Below, one piece after another: positions 1-8,985 of a stretch of DNA of 64,000 bases. Below the pieces are notes generated by a model, which saw nothing but the letters and a program-made list of their open reading frames with translations, did no database searches and was not told where the DNA came from. The translations under genes were made by a program, and so were the position numbers. Every line of letters starts with the position of its first letter. The stretch's first letter is position 1. The stretch comes from Bacillus sp. KH172YL63 (GTDB taxonomy: Bacteria > Bacillota > Bacilli > Bacillales > Bacillaceae_B), in the NCBI RefSeq assembly GCF_011398925.1, contig NZ_AP022842.1, forward strand, positions 484,001 through 548,000. Direction: 5' to 3'.

Positions 1-2
1 GC

Positions 3-638
3 GACATATACGGGCTGAGTGAAATCATCGGACCGGGAGTGGCGATGGAATGTCATGAGGTACAGGACGGACTGCATATCGCAGAAGATCATTTCCTCGT
101 GGAAGTCATCGATCCGGATACATTGGAACCACTGCCGGAAGGGGAAACAGGAGAGCTTGTGTTTACGAGTTTAACGAAAGAAGCGTTCCCGATCATCCGT
201 TACAGGACAGGTGATATCGCTTCGATCCAGCATGGCACATGTCGATGCGGCCGGACGACGGTGAAGATGTCCCGTGTGAAGGGCAGGGTCGATGACATGC
301 TCATCATCAGGGGTGTGAACGTATTTCCGTCCGAGATGGAACATCATCTCCTCCAGGTCGAAGAACTCGCTCCCCATTATCAGGTTCATCTCAAAAAACA
401 CGGTGCACTCGATGTAGTCGAGTTGCAGGTCGAGGTCACGGATGAATACTTCATGGGCATGGATAAAGATTTACATCACGAAAATATGGAACGACTGAAG
501 TCTAAAGTGAAAAGCCTGATGAAAGATCGCTGCTACGTTTCCATGGAAGTGAACATCAGGGGACCGAAAGAGATACCCCGTTCAGAAGGGAAAGCCATCA
601 GGATTGTAGATTTAAGGGAAGAGGCTATGTTCCAATAA
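3..638 (+). CDS. paaK: Phenylacetate-CoA ligase, C-terminal part (cut by window edge)
   Basis: Adenylate-forming ligase that activates phenylacetate to phenylacetyl-CoA, the entry step of the Paa pathway in the cytoplasm. Only the last 211 codons are present; the frame is open from base 3. Visible family motifs are YGLSE at the start, GETGELVFT, RYRTGD and GRVDDMLIIRG, followed by the small C-terminal lid domain. It lies 74 bp before paaA on the same strand and probably heads or belongs to the same operon. Identification is firm; the N-terminus lies outside the window. Confidence 0.93.
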   Translation, partial: DIYGLSEIIGPGVAMECHEVQDGLHIAEDHFLVEVIDPDTLEPLPEGETGELVFTSLTKEAFPIIRYRTGDIASIQHGTCRCGRTTVKMSRVKGRVDDMLIIRGVNVFPSEMEHHLLQVEELAPHYQVHLKKHGALDVVELQVEVTDEYFMGMDKDLHHENMERLKSKVKSLMKDRCYVSMEVNIRGPKEIPRSEGKAIRIVDLREEAMFQ

Positions 639-658
639 ATTTTTTTTGAATAAAAAAG

Positions 659-699
659 TTATCACGACTTTTGCTTTGCACGTGATGACAGTGTGATAA
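659..699 (+). promoter_or_regulatory. Candidate operator between paaK and paaA (inverted repeats)
   Basis: The 74-bp spacer holds ATCACG (661-666) and its inverted partner CGTGAT (681-686), and also TTATCAC (659-665) paired with GTGATAA (693-699). The spacing of about two helical turns suits a dimeric regulator. PaaX, encoded at 9.9 kb, is the obvious candidate ligand, but its site in this group is not known to me, so this is inference. Confidence 0.3.
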
Positions 700-712
700 A
701 GGAGGGTTTGGA

Positions 713-1681
713 ATGACTGACATATTATCGAATCAACAGCTGACTGAAGAAGAGCGTATGGCTCATTTCATGGATAAAATCGAAAATGATATTAAAATCG
801 AGGCGGATGACTGGATGCCTGATGAGTATCGGAATGCTTTGATCAAGTTGATTTCCATGCACGGGATCAGTGAAATCATGGGGGCGCTCCCTGAGAAGGA
901 GTGGGTGCCGAAAGCCCCGACGCTCAGAAGGAAGCTCGGGATCATGGCGAAGGTACAGGACGAGATGGGTCACGGCCAGCTTCTGCTTCGTGTGGCGGAA
1001 GATCTGATGAAGCCGTATGGGAAAACGCGGGAGCATATTATGCGGGATCTGTTTTCCGGAGATTTAAAATTTCATAACGTCTTTCATATGGAGGCACCGA
1101 CCTGGGGCGATGCAGGGTTGATCGGATGGCTCGTTGACGGGGCTGCAATCATCACGCAGACGAATATGCTTCATGCTTCATACGGACCATACGCCCGTGC
1201 GCTTAAGCGAATCTGTGCCGAAGAAGTGTTCCACGCACAGCACGGTGAAGCGATCATCATGGCGCTCACTGAAGGAACGCCTGAACAAAGGGCGCTGGTT
1301 CAGGATGCGGTGGACCGATGGTGGGAATCGCTCCTTATGTTCTTTGGGCCGGGGGATGCGAAGACGACGGGTTCATCCAAGCAGGATATCACCATCAAGT
1401 ACAACATCCGGACGAAAACAAATGAACAGCTGCGGCAGGACTTTTTCACAAAATATGTGCCGAGAATGCTGTCATTGGGGCTGACGCTCCCTGATGAGAC
1501 GATGTACTTCGATGAAGAAAAAGAGCAGTGGATCTATCAGCAGCCTGATTGGGACCGCTTTAAGGAAATCATCCGCAATAAAGGGCCGAAATCCAAGGAA
1601 CGCCTCCGCTTGAGGGAATTATCTTATGACAACAATGCCTGGGTCCGGGAAGCACTGAGCCCTGGTGGTCAAGTAAGTTAG
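713..1681 (+). CDS. paaA: 1,2-phenylacetyl-CoA epoxidase, catalytic subunit A
   Basis: Diiron monooxygenase subunit that epoxidises the ring of phenylacetyl-CoA as part of the PaaABC(D)E complex. At 322 residues it matches the family length. Helical diiron ligands are visible as EMGH (about 84-87) and EEVFHAQH (about 170-177). A strong ribosome site (AAGGAGG) precedes the ATG. It is followed at 16 bp by paaB. The family (PaaA/PaaC, ferritin-like fold) is established knowledge; assignment as A rather than C rests on length, intact ligands and gene order. Confidence 0.95.
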   Translation: MTDILSNQQLTEEERMAHFMDKIENDIKIEADDWMPDEYRNALIKLISMHGISEIMGALPEKEWVPKAPTLRRKLGIMAKVQDEMGHGQLLLRVAEDLMKPYGKTREHIMRDLFSGDLKFHNVFHMEAPTWGDAGLIGWLVDGAAIITQTNMLHASYGPYARALKRICAEEVFHAQHGEAIIMALTEGTPEQRALVQDAVDRWWESLLMFFGPGDAKTTGSSKQDITIKYNIRTKTNEQLRQDFFTKYVPRMLSLGLTLPDETMYFDEEKEQWIYQQPDWDRFKEIIRNKGPKSKERLRLRELSYDNNAWVREALSPGGQVS

Positions 1682-1697
1682 AAGGGGATGAGTTGGG

Positions 1698-2054
1698 ATG
1701 TCTGATAAAGGTCAGAATTTTTATCAGGAGTTTGAAGTGTTCAGTAAAAGGACCGGCGGGGCACAGATGCAGCATCAATTCAGCCTGCTGGCACCGAATC
1801 ATGAGCTTGCCATGGTGATGGCCCAGGAGAACTTCATGAGGCGGGAGCCTGTGTCGGATATATGGGTCGTGAAGCGTTCGGATGTGCGCATGATGACGCC
1901 TGAAGAAAGGGAAAGTGTGTCGCGCCTTGATAATAAAGATTACCGGAATGCGAAAGGGTACGGCTATTTGAAGAAGAAGTGGCGACAGTATGAACAGGAA
2001 ATGTTAGACGAGAAGGAAATCATGTCATGGGGAGAGTTGGTGAAGAAGAAATGA
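1698..2054 (+). CDS. paaB: 1,2-phenylacetyl-CoA epoxidase subunit B
   Basis: Small subunit (118 residues) of the phenylacetyl-CoA epoxidase, thought to bridge the catalytic AC pairs. The N-terminal part has the expected beta-rich PaaB core (FEVFSKRTGG, then MVMAQENFMRRE). The stop codon overlaps the paaC start (ATGA at 2051-2054), so translation of the two is probably coupled. Confidence 0.93.
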   Translation: MSDKGQNFYQEFEVFSKRTGGAQMQHQFSLLAPNHELAMVMAQENFMRREPVSDIWVVKRSDVRMMTPEERESVSRLDNKDYRNAKGYGYLKKKWRQYEQEMLDEKEIMSWGELVKKK

Positions 2055-2869
2055 AGGTGAAAGGTCCACAGGACATCCCGAATGCAGATTATAAAGAAGC
2101 CCTACTCAGTCTCCTCTATCAATTGGCAGATGATGATTTCATCCTTGCTTACCGGGGGTCTGAATGGCTGGGGCTCGCTCCCCATATTGAAGAAGATGTC
2201 GCGTTTTCATCCATCAACCAGGATACGATGGGGCACGCCACGATGTTTTATCAGCTACTGGAGGACCTGGGCGAAGGGGATCAGGACGCTCTTGCCCACG
2301 GGCGTAAGGCGGATGACCGAAGAAATGCCATTCTCCTTGAAGAGGTGAATGGACCCGGGCATTATCTGGAAGAACCACGATACGATTGGGCTTTCACCGT
2401 GGTGCGGCATTATTTCTACAGCGTCGCGAAAAAGGTACGGATCGATGCGCTGAAGAACTCGTCCTATGAACCGCTGGCCGACATGGCCGTCAAGATCAAT
2501 ACGGAATTATACTATCACCTGCTGCATTGGAAAACCTGGTTCATTCAGCTGATGAATGCGGGAAGTGAAGCGAGGGGACGGATGAATGAGGCGATCGACA
2601 GGGTGCTGAATGAATTCCAGGGGGTCCTCACTCTTGGGCCAAAAGGAAAAGAAATGGCACTCATGGCCCTGATCGAAGGAGAAGAGAGCATGACGAAGCG
2701 CTGGGAGTCTGCACTTCAGCCGGTCTTTCAATCTGCAAATCTCGCTTTTCCCCCGCAAATCAGGATGCAAAAAGGGAACGGACGCCTTGGGGAACATACC
2801 GGGGATCTGAATCAGGCGCTTGCCACTTTAAGTGAAGTGTATCAAACAAATCCCCAGGCGAGCTGGTAA
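2051..2869 (+). CDS. paaC: 1,2-phenylacetyl-CoA epoxidase, structural subunit C
   Basis: Partner of PaaA with the same ferritin-like fold but a scaffold role. I place the start at ATG 2051, which overlaps the paaB stop and has GGTGA just upstream; an in-frame ATG at 2027 would lie deep inside paaB. The product is then 272 residues, near the family's usual 250-270. Motifs include QDTMGHA in the region equivalent to the A-subunit ligand helix. It sits between paaB and paaD, as in characterised paa operons. Confidence 0.92.
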   Translation: MKVKGPQDIPNADYKEALLSLLYQLADDDFILAYRGSEWLGLAPHIEEDVAFSSINQDTMGHATMFYQLLEDLGEGDQDALAHGRKADDRRNAILLEEVNGPGHYLEEPRYDWAFTVVRHYFYSVAKKVRIDALKNSSYEPLADMAVKINTELYYHLLHWKTWFIQLMNAGSEARGRMNEAIDRVLNEFQGVLTLGPKGKEMALMALIEGEESMTKRWESALQPVFQSANLAFPPQIRMQKGNGRLGEHTGDLNQALATLSEVYQTNPQASW

Positions 2870-2872
2870 AGG

Positions 2873-3361
2873 ATGAGGGAGATGACGGTAACCGTGTTGG
2901 ATGTGCTTCATACAGTGAAAGATCCTGAAATCGACTCGATCAGCATCGTGGATCTTGGGATGGTCCACCGCATCGAGCATGAAAAGGATGAGGTGTTGAT
3001 TGAACTCCTCCCGACTTTTGTCGGCTGTCCCGCCCTGGATATCATCAGGGGCAATGTGGAAAAGGCGTGCAGGGAGAAGCTTGGGGTTGAAAGGATAACG
3101 GTGAACTTCGTCTACTCCCCGCCATGGACTTCGGAAAGACTGACCGAAAATGGACGGGAGAGACTGAAGGAATTCGGCATCGCGCCGCCACCTGAGCATT
3201 TTACAGGAGAAGAAGACTGGGAAATTCACTGTCCCTATTGTGATTCACCTTATACGTCGATGGAAAATCTATTCGGCCCGACTGCCTGCAGAAGCATTCT
3301 GTACTGCAAACAGTGCCGGAATCCGTTTGAAGCGATGAAACCGATATCGACAATGATGTAA
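2873..3361 (+). CDS. paaD: Phenylacetyl-CoA epoxidase accessory protein D (DUF59 / Zn-ribbon)
   Basis: Predicted maturation factor of the epoxidase, probably for iron-sulfur or metal assembly. The N-terminal half is a MIP18/DUF59 domain with the conserved loop PTFVGCPALDI. The C-terminal tail carries four or more cysteines (CPYC, then C and YCKQC), typical of PaaD zinc-binding tails. At 162 residues it is full length. The usual next gene, the reductase paaE, does not follow; an EthD-like gene does. Confidence 0.9.
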   Translation: MREMTVTVLDVLHTVKDPEIDSISIVDLGMVHRIEHEKDEVLIELLPTFVGCPALDIIRGNVEKACREKLGVERITVNFVYSPPWTSERLTENGRERLKEFGIAPPPEHFTGEEDWEIHCPYCDSPYTSMENLFGPTACRSILYCKQCRNPFEAMKPISTMM

Positions 3362-3419
3362 GTAACCCGCTGCATGCAGCGAGGAATAAATGATTGATAA
3401 TCAAAGGAGAGATTTCATT

Positions 3420-3728
3420 ATGGTAAAACTGATCGCATTATACAAGCACCCTGAAAACAAAGAGTCATTCGATGAGCATTATTTCAACACACACGCTCCG
3501 ATCACTGCAAAGATCCCTGGTCTTAAAAAGATGGAAGTGACAAGGATCGTCGGCTCCCCGATGGGTGGAGAAGGCAAGTATTACTTAATGTGTGAAATGT
3601 ATTATGACAGTCATGAAGCATTGAAAGCGGCCATGAAGTCCGATGAAGGAAAAGCATCAGGAAAGGATTTAATGGGATTCGCAGCAGACCTTGTCACACT
3701 CATGATCGGCGAAGAAGTGAATGAGTAG
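3420..3728 (+). CDS. EthD-family small protein
   Basis: Protein of 102 residues of the dimeric alpha/beta-barrel EthD family, recognised by the N-terminal pattern KLIALYKHPE, the EHYFNTHAP segment and the C-terminal LVTLMIGEE. The start at ATG 3420 is chosen because AAAGGAGAG precedes it at good spacing; a start at 3390 has none. EthD proteins often accompany ring-oxidation pathways, but the reaction here is unknown. It overlaps the next gene by 8 bp, so it belongs to the paa operon and may assist the epoxidase or a downstream intermediate; that is inference. Confidence 0.8.
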   Translation: MVKLIALYKHPENKESFDEHYFNTHAPITAKIPGLKKMEVTRIVGSPMGGEGKYYLMCEMYYDSHEALKAAMKSDEGKASGKDLMGFAADLVTLMIGEEVNE

Positions 3729-4500
3729 GCAGTACGAATATATCGTCGTCAACGAAAGGGACGGACTTGGTTTCGTTGAATTGAACCGGCCGAAAGTACT
3801 GAATGCAATCAATCGCCCGATGGTGTCGGAACTGGTCCATGCCTTGGAGACATTGGACCGGAACGATTCAGTGAAAGTGATTCTGCTGACAGGAAAGGGC
3901 AGGGCGTTTGCTGCAGGTGCCGATATCGATGAAATGGCAGAGGACGGGGCCATTGATTTGGAGTTGTTGAATCAATTCACTGAGTGGGACCGCCTTGCCT
4001 GGATCAAAAAGCCGATCATCGGGGCGGTTCAGGGATTTGTGTTGGGTGGAGGGTTCGAGCTTGCCCTTTGTTGTGATCTGCTGTTTGCCTCCGAGGATGC
4101 GACATTCGGCTTTCCGGAAGTGAATCTTGGCGTCATGCCGGGGGCGGGCGGAACCCAGAGGCTCACGAAACTGATCGGGAAATCCCGGGCGATGGAATGG
4201 CTGCTGTCAGGAGAGATGTTCACGGCAGATCAGGCGCTTCAATGGGGGATCATCAATCGGACGATCCCTAAAGAGTTATTAATAGAAGAAACAGAGAGAT
4301 TTGCCAGAAAGCTGGCTTCAAAGCCGCCACTTTCCCTGCGGTTGATCAAGGAGTCGGTCCATAAAGCGGTGGACTCTTCGATCTATGAAGGGATGCAGTA
4401 TGAAAGGAAGAATTTCTATCTCCTGTTTGCATCCGAAGACCAGAAAGAAGGCATGAAAGCTTTCGTGGAAAAACGAAAACCGGATTTTAAAGGGAAATAA
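3721..4500 (+). CDS. paaF: Enoyl-CoA hydratase (PaaF-like crotonase)
   Basis: Crotonase-fold hydratase, likely hydrating 2,3-dehydroadipyl-CoA in the lower Paa pathway. At 259 residues it is full length. The oxyanion-hole motif AAGADIDEM and both catalytic glutamates are present, one in GGGFELALCCD and one in PEVNLGVMPG, so a true hydratase is expected. It overlaps the EthD-like gene by 8 bp and precedes a second crotonase by 12 bp. Confidence 0.88.
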   Translation: MSRQYEYIVVNERDGLGFVELNRPKVLNAINRPMVSELVHALETLDRNDSVKVILLTGKGRAFAAGADIDEMAEDGAIDLELLNQFTEWDRLAWIKKPIIGAVQGFVLGGGFELALCCDLLFASEDATFGFPEVNLGVMPGAGGTQRLTKLIGKSRAMEWLLSGEMFTADQALQWGIINRTIPKELLIEETERFARKLASKPPLSLRLIKESVHKAVDSSIYEGMQYERKNFYLLFASEDQKEGMKAFVEKRKPDFKGK

Positions 4501-4512
4501 GGAGGCTGCCCC

Positions 4513-5286
4513 ATGTACGAAACGATTAAGTATGAAGTGAAGAATAACGTGGCATGGATCACGATGAATCGCCCGGATAAGCTGAATGCTTTCATCCGCC
4601 AGCTCAATCTCGAGATCCAAAAAGCGGTGAAGGAGTCTTCCCGGAATGAAGAAGTGAGGGCGATCGTCATCACGGGGGAAGGCAGGGCATTCTGCTCGGG
4701 GCAGGATTTAAGTGAAGTCGATGAAAGCATGGATCACGGTGAAGTCCTCCGACATAACTACGGACCGATGGTGAAGGAAATCGAACAGTGTGAAAAACCA
4801 GTCATCGCCGCCGTCAACGGAGTGGCGGCAGGTGCCGGATTCAGCCTTGCGCTTGCCTGTGATTTCAGGCTTGTGTCAGAGAAAGCAAGCTTCGTGCAGG
4901 CATTCGTACATGTCGGACTGGTCCCGGATTCAGGGAATCTCTATTACTTATCAAAAATCGTAGGATACGCCAAAGCCATGGAGCTTGCTGTATTCGGGGA
5001 AAAGATCAAGGCAGAGGAGGCAGAGAAACTGGGTCTCGTCACGAAGATCATCCCTCTCGAGGCGTGGGAGGAAGATACGGCCCGCTTCGCAGAACGGATC
5101 GCCTCGATGCCAACGAAGGCAATCGGCTTGATGAAGCGGTTATTGAAGGGAAGCGGTGATGCATCCTTCAATGAATACTTAGAAAAAGAAGCCTGTGCCC
5201 AGCGGATCGCAGGTCTGACAGATGACCACCGGGAAGGTGTCACGGCTTTTATGGAAAAACGAAAACCGGTCTTTCACGGTAAATAA
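4513..5286 (+). CDS. paaG: PaaG-like ring-epoxide isomerase (crotonase family)
   Basis: Likely converts the ring 1,2-epoxide of phenylacetyl-CoA to oxepin-CoA, and may also shift the double bond later. It is 257 residues with crotonase motifs SGQDLSEV and GVAAGAGFSLALACD. The first hydratase glutamate is replaced by serine (GFSLAL) and the second motif reads GLVPDSGN, with an aspartate as in PaaG-type isomerases. Start ATG follows AAGGAGG. It pairs with the preceding true hydratase. Confidence 0.86.
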   Translation: MYETIKYEVKNNVAWITMNRPDKLNAFIRQLNLEIQKAVKESSRNEEVRAIVITGEGRAFCSGQDLSEVDESMDHGEVLRHNYGPMVKEIEQCEKPVIAAVNGVAAGAGFSLALACDFRLVSEKASFVQAFVHVGLVPDSGNLYYLSKIVGYAKAMELAVFGEKIKAEEAEKLGLVTKIIPLEAWEEDTARFAERIASMPTKAIGLMKRLLKGSGDASFNEYLEKEACAQRIAGLTDDHREGVTAFMEKRKPVFHGK

Positions 5287-5310
5287 TTCAATCACAAAGG
5301 AGATGGAGTT

Positions 5311-6828
5311 ATGTCTACAGTTAAAGAGCAAAGCTTTGAAGTACTTGAAATGAAAAGGGATCATTATTCATTGGTGATCAACGGTCAGCGCATGGAGAGC
5401 GGGGCGGGAGAAACCTTTACTACTTACAATCCGGCAACGGGAGAACCGATTGCGACGGTATCACTTGCATCGGTTGAAGACGCGGAAAAAGCGGTCGAAG
5501 CGGCAAGGCATGCGTTTGACTACGGGAAATGGAAGAAGTTCCCGATCAATAAGAGATCCCGGGTGCTGAACAAAATCGCCGGCATCATGAGATCCCGTTT
5601 CAATGAGCTTGTTTCCCTTGAGATCATGGACAGCGGGAAGTCACTGACTGCTGCACAGGGACAGGTGATGCAGGCGATCGAAGACTTTGAATTTTATGCT
5701 GGGGCGATCGTTGGTCACCGTGGGACGGTCAACAACGTGCCTGGTCAATTCACAAACGTGGCTGAGAAAGAGCCAGTTGGTGTGTGCGCCCAGATCATCC
5801 CATGGAATTATCCGCTGATGATGGCGGCGTGGAAGATTGCACCGGCGATTGCAGCAGGCTGTTCGGTTGTCGTGAAGCCGGCGACACTGACGCCGCTTAC
5901 GGCCATCGTCCTTGGCGAAATCTGCATCGAAGCCGGAGTGCCTGAAGGGGTCGTCAACATCATCCCGGGAGCAGGCTCGACAGTCGGAAACTACCTGGTA
6001 GAGCATGAGAAGGTCGACAAAGTGGCTTTCACAGGTTCAACCCCAATCGGTAAAAACATCATGGAAAAAGCATCCCAGACATTGAAGCGTGTCACCCTTG
6101 AATTAGGCGGGAAGTCACCGAACATCGTGTTTGAAGATGCCGATGTGGATGCAGCCGTAGACGGATCGCTGTTCGGAATCTTCTATAATACAGGTCAATC
6201 CTGTGAAGCCCGTTCCCGTTTATACGTCCATGAAGATATTTATGATGCGTTCATGGAAAAGTTCGTAGAGAAGACGAAGAAGCTGAAGCTTGCCGATCCA
6301 CACGATAAAGGGACACATATCGGGGCGATCATCAACCAGTCTCAGCTCGATACGATCGACGGTTACGTACAATCGGCGAAAGAAGAGGGAGCGACAGTCC
6401 TGGTCGGAGGAAAGCCTGCCACCGTAGAAAACTTTGAAAAGGGCTACTGGTATGAGCCGACGATCATCACTGATGTGAACCACGAGATGAAAGTCGTCAA
6501 GGAAGAAATCTTTGGACCCGTTGTCGTAGTGATGAAGTTCAAGGATGAAAAAGAAGCGATCAAGCTTGCAAATGACAGTGAGTATGGACTTGGATCAGCC
6601 GTCTGGACTCAGAATCATGGCCGTGCGACGCGGGTTTCGAAAGCGATCCAGGCAGGTATCGTCATGGTGAACTGTCCGTTCTCCGCATTCCCGGGCACGC
6701 CGTTCGGAGGCTACAAGCAATCAGGATTCGGCCGTGAGCTCTGTGTTGAAACGCTTGATCTCTACACAGAAACCAAAAGCATCATTTCCTATTTCGGTAA
6801 CCGTCCGTTGAATCCATTCGGAGTATAA
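5311..6828 (+). CDS. Aldehyde dehydrogenase of the phenylacetate operon
   Basis: NAD(P)-dependent aldehyde dehydrogenase of 505 residues. Visible motifs: IPWNYPLMM, the nucleotide loop FTGSTPIG, the general base in LELGGKSPN, and the catalytic cysteine in NTGQSCEARSR. It lacks the C-terminal MaoC hydratase domain of the fused ring-cleaving PaaZ (about 680 residues), so it could supply only the aldehyde-oxidising half, acting on the 3-oxo-5,6-dehydrosuberyl-CoA semialdehyde. Alternatively it oxidises phenylacetaldehyde to phenylacetate; the sequence alone cannot decide. Confidence 0.85.
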   Translation: MSTVKEQSFEVLEMKRDHYSLVINGQRMESGAGETFTTYNPATGEPIATVSLASVEDAEKAVEAARHAFDYGKWKKFPINKRSRVLNKIAGIMRSRFNELVSLEIMDSGKSLTAAQGQVMQAIEDFEFYAGAIVGHRGTVNNVPGQFTNVAEKEPVGVCAQIIPWNYPLMMAAWKIAPAIAAGCSVVVKPATLTPLTAIVLGEICIEAGVPEGVVNIIPGAGSTVGNYLVEHEKVDKVAFTGSTPIGKNIMEKASQTLKRVTLELGGKSPNIVFEDADVDAAVDGSLFGIFYNTGQSCEARSRLYVHEDIYDAFMEKFVEKTKKLKLADPHDKGTHIGAIINQSQLDTIDGYVQSAKEEGATVLVGGKPATVENFEKGYWYEPTIITDVNHEMKVVKEEIFGPVVVVMKFKDEKEAIKLANDSEYGLGSAVWTQNHGRATRVSKAIQAGIVMVNCPFSAFPGTPFGGYKQSGFGRELCVETLDLYTETKSIISYFGNRPLNPFGV

Positions 6829-6846
6829 TTCCGCATAAACAAGCAG

Positions 6847-6873
6847 GGGGTTGTCCTATCATGGTCAACCCCT
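6847..6873 (+). other. Hairpin between aldehyde dehydrogenase and hydroxyacyl-CoA dehydrogenase genes
   Basis: GGGGTTG pairs with CAACCCC across a short loop, extended by a CC/GG pair. It is not followed by a T-run, so it is more likely a processing or stability element than a terminator. It sits just before the ribosome site of the next gene. Confidence 0.4.
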
Positions 6874-6898
6874 TATTGCTAGAAAGGGGAAAATGAAT

Positions 6899-7774
6899 AT
6901 GACACAGCATATCGTAGTCGTTGGTTCCGGCGTAATGGGGAGAGGGATCGCCTATGTCTCCGCGACGGGGGGATTTCGCACAACCCTTGTGGATATCAAA
7001 CAGGAGCAGCTGAATCATGCCAAGGATGAAATTCAGCTTCTTTTCCAAAAGGGTCTGGAACGTCAAAAACTGACACAGCAGCAGTATGTAGAGGCCATGG
7101 AGGGTCTGGACTATTCAACGAACCTGTCCATTGCCGTACGGGATGCGGATGTGGTGATTGAAGCCGTCCCTGAAAAAACCGATATCAAACAAGGTGTCTT
7201 CCAAGTACTCGATGCCCATGCCCCTGAAGCATGCTATTTGGCAACGAACACTTCGACGATGAGCCCGACTGAAATCGGCTCCTTTACAAAACGGCCGGAC
7301 AAAGTGATCGCCATGCATTTCTTCAATCCTGTACATAAAATGCCCCTTGTTGAGATTGTAAGGGGATTGGAAACGAGCGATGAAACAGCGGCGGTGATCC
7401 AGCAGGTCGCTGAAAGGATGGGGAAAGAAACGGTTGTCATCAATGAGTTCCCAGGCTTTGTCACAAGCAGGATCAGCGCGCTGGTCGGAAACGAAGCATT
7501 TTACATGCTGCAGGAAGGGCTCGGTTCTCCGGAAGAAATCGATAAAGCGATCAAGCTCGGCCTCAACTACCCGATGGGCCCATTTGAGCTCGGGGACCTT
7601 GTTGGATTGGACACACGCTTGAATAACCTGAAATACCTTCACGAAAAGCTTGGGGAAAAGTATCGCCCGGCACCGCTCCTGGAGCAATACGTAAAGGCAG
7701 GCCGTCTGGGGCGGAAAACAGGCAAGGGTGTTTATGACTATCTGAAGGTGAAAGAAAAGGAGCATCAGTCATGA
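6899..7774 (+). CDS. paaH: 3-hydroxyacyl-CoA dehydrogenase (PaaH-like)
   Basis: Oxidises 3-hydroxyadipyl-CoA to 3-oxoadipyl-CoA with NAD. The N-terminal Rossmann motif is GSGVMGRGIA, the catalytic region reads HFFNPVHKMPLVEI, and the C-terminal domain carries NYPMGPFELGDLVG. Start ATG 6899 is preferred because the ribosome site (AAAGGGG, 6883-6889) is about 9 bases away; ATG 6893 is too close. The product is 291 residues, the usual length of the short single-function enzyme. The stop overlaps the thiolase start. Confidence 0.9.
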   Translation: MTQHIVVVGSGVMGRGIAYVSATGGFRTTLVDIKQEQLNHAKDEIQLLFQKGLERQKLTQQQYVEAMEGLDYSTNLSIAVRDADVVIEAVPEKTDIKQGVFQVLDAHAPEACYLATNTSTMSPTEIGSFTKRPDKVIAMHFFNPVHKMPLVEIVRGLETSDETAAVIQQVAERMGKETVVINEFPGFVTSRISALVGNEAFYMLQEGLGSPEEIDKAIKLGLNYPMGPFELGDLVGLDTRLNNLKYLHEKLGEKYRPAPLLEQYVKAGRLGRKTGKGVYDYLKVKEKEHQS

Positions 7775-8976
7775 GGGAAGTCGTCATTGTCGATGCCGTC
7801 AGGACACCGATTGGCAAATATAAAGGCTCCCTGAAAGAGGTGCGGCCCGATGACCTCGGTGCCCATGTCATTAAAGCGCTTGTGGAACGGAACCCCCATG
7901 TGGCCCCGGAGAGCATCGAGGAAGTCGTTTTCGGGAATGCGAACGGGGCAGGGGAGGACAACCGGAACGTAGCCCGGATGTCTGTACTTCTTGCCGGCCT
8001 GCCGGTTGAAGTCGGTGCGACCACAATCAACCGGCTGTGCGGATCAGGCCTTGATGCCGTCAACTATGCGGCAAGGGCGATCCTCGCTAACGAAGGGGAT
8101 ATTTTCATAGCGGGCGGGACAGAAAGCATGACCCGTGCTCCCTACGTCATGGCCAAATCTGCACAGGACTTTCCGAGAGGGAATATGGAAATGTTTGATA
8201 CCACGATCGGCTGGCGGTTCGTCAATCCAAAGCTGAAGGAAGAATACGGCACCGATTCCATGCCTGAAACCGCCGAAAATGTCGCGAAGCAGTTCGGCAT
8301 CTCCCGGGAAGAACAGGACCACTTTGCCTACTGGAGCCAAATGAAAGCAAAACAGGCGATGGATGAAGAACGGTTCAAAGATGAAATCGTCCCGGTGGAG
8401 CTCAGGGACCGCAAAGGAAATTCAACCACCTTCGGGAGGGATGAACATCCAAGACCGGAGACGAATCATGAGAAATTACAGAAACTGAAGCCTTTATTTC
8501 CAGGAGGGACCGTGACGGCAGGGAACGCCTCAGGGGTCAATGACGGGGCATCGGCCCTGTTGCTCATGAGCAGGGAGAAGGCGGACGAACTGGGCATCAC
8601 CCCCCTTGCACGCTATATGACGTCTGCCACGGCAGGTCTCGAACCGTCCGTCATGGGCCTTGGACCGATCTATGCCACAAGGAAGGTGCTGAAGCGTTCC
8701 GGTCTCGAAATGGACCAGGTAGGCCTAGTCGAGCTGAACGAAGCCTTTGCCGCACAATCCATCGCCTGCATCCGTGAACTCGGTCTCGATGAAGAAAGGG
8801 TCAACGTCAACGGAGGAGCCATCGCCTTTGGCCACCCACTCGGTGCAAGCGGTGCCCGCATCCTTACCACCCTTATATATGAAATGAAAAGAAGAAACGT
8901 ACGCTACGGCCTTTCCACCATGTGCATCGGTGTCGGTCAGGGGATCGCGACACTGGTGGAAAACATGCAATCGTAA
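7771..8976 (+). CDS. paaJ: Acyl-CoA thiolase (3-oxoadipyl-CoA thiolase candidate)
   Basis: Last enzyme of the pathway, cleaving 3-oxoadipyl-CoA to succinyl-CoA and acetyl-CoA. It has 401 residues with the nucleophile motif NRLCGSG, the NEAFAAQ segment, [14 protein letters not shown] and the C-terminal active-site cysteine in CIGVGQG. It starts inside the paaH stop (ATGA-type overlap), so the two are coupled. Thiolase identity is certain; the oxoadipyl specificity is inferred from the operon. Confidence 0.88.
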   Translation: MREVVIVDAVRTPIGKYKGSLKEVRPDDLGAHVIKALVERNPHVAPESIEEVVFGNANGAGEDNRNVARMSVLLAGLPVEVGATTINRLCGSGLDAVNYAARAILANEGDIFIAGGTESMTRAPYVMAKSAQDFPRGNMEMFDTTIGWRFVNPKLKEEYGTDSMPETAENVAKQFGISREEQDHFAYWSQMKAKQAMDEERFKDEIVPVELRDRKGNSTTFGRDEHPRPETNHEKLQKLKPLFPGGTVTAGNASGVNDGASALLLMSREKADELGITPLARYMTSATAGLEPSVMGLGPIYATRKVLKRSGLEMDQVGLVELNEAFAAQSIACIRELGLDEERVNVNGGAIAFGHPLGASGARILTTLIYEMKRRNVRYGLSTMCIGVGQGIATLVENMQS

Positions 8977-8985
8977 TACGGGGCC

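Noticed and set aside
3747..3760. AAAGGGACGGACTTGG in paaF as another copy of the dispersed motif
   Set aside because: Only the AGGGACGGACT part matches; close to what chance allows in this codon context.
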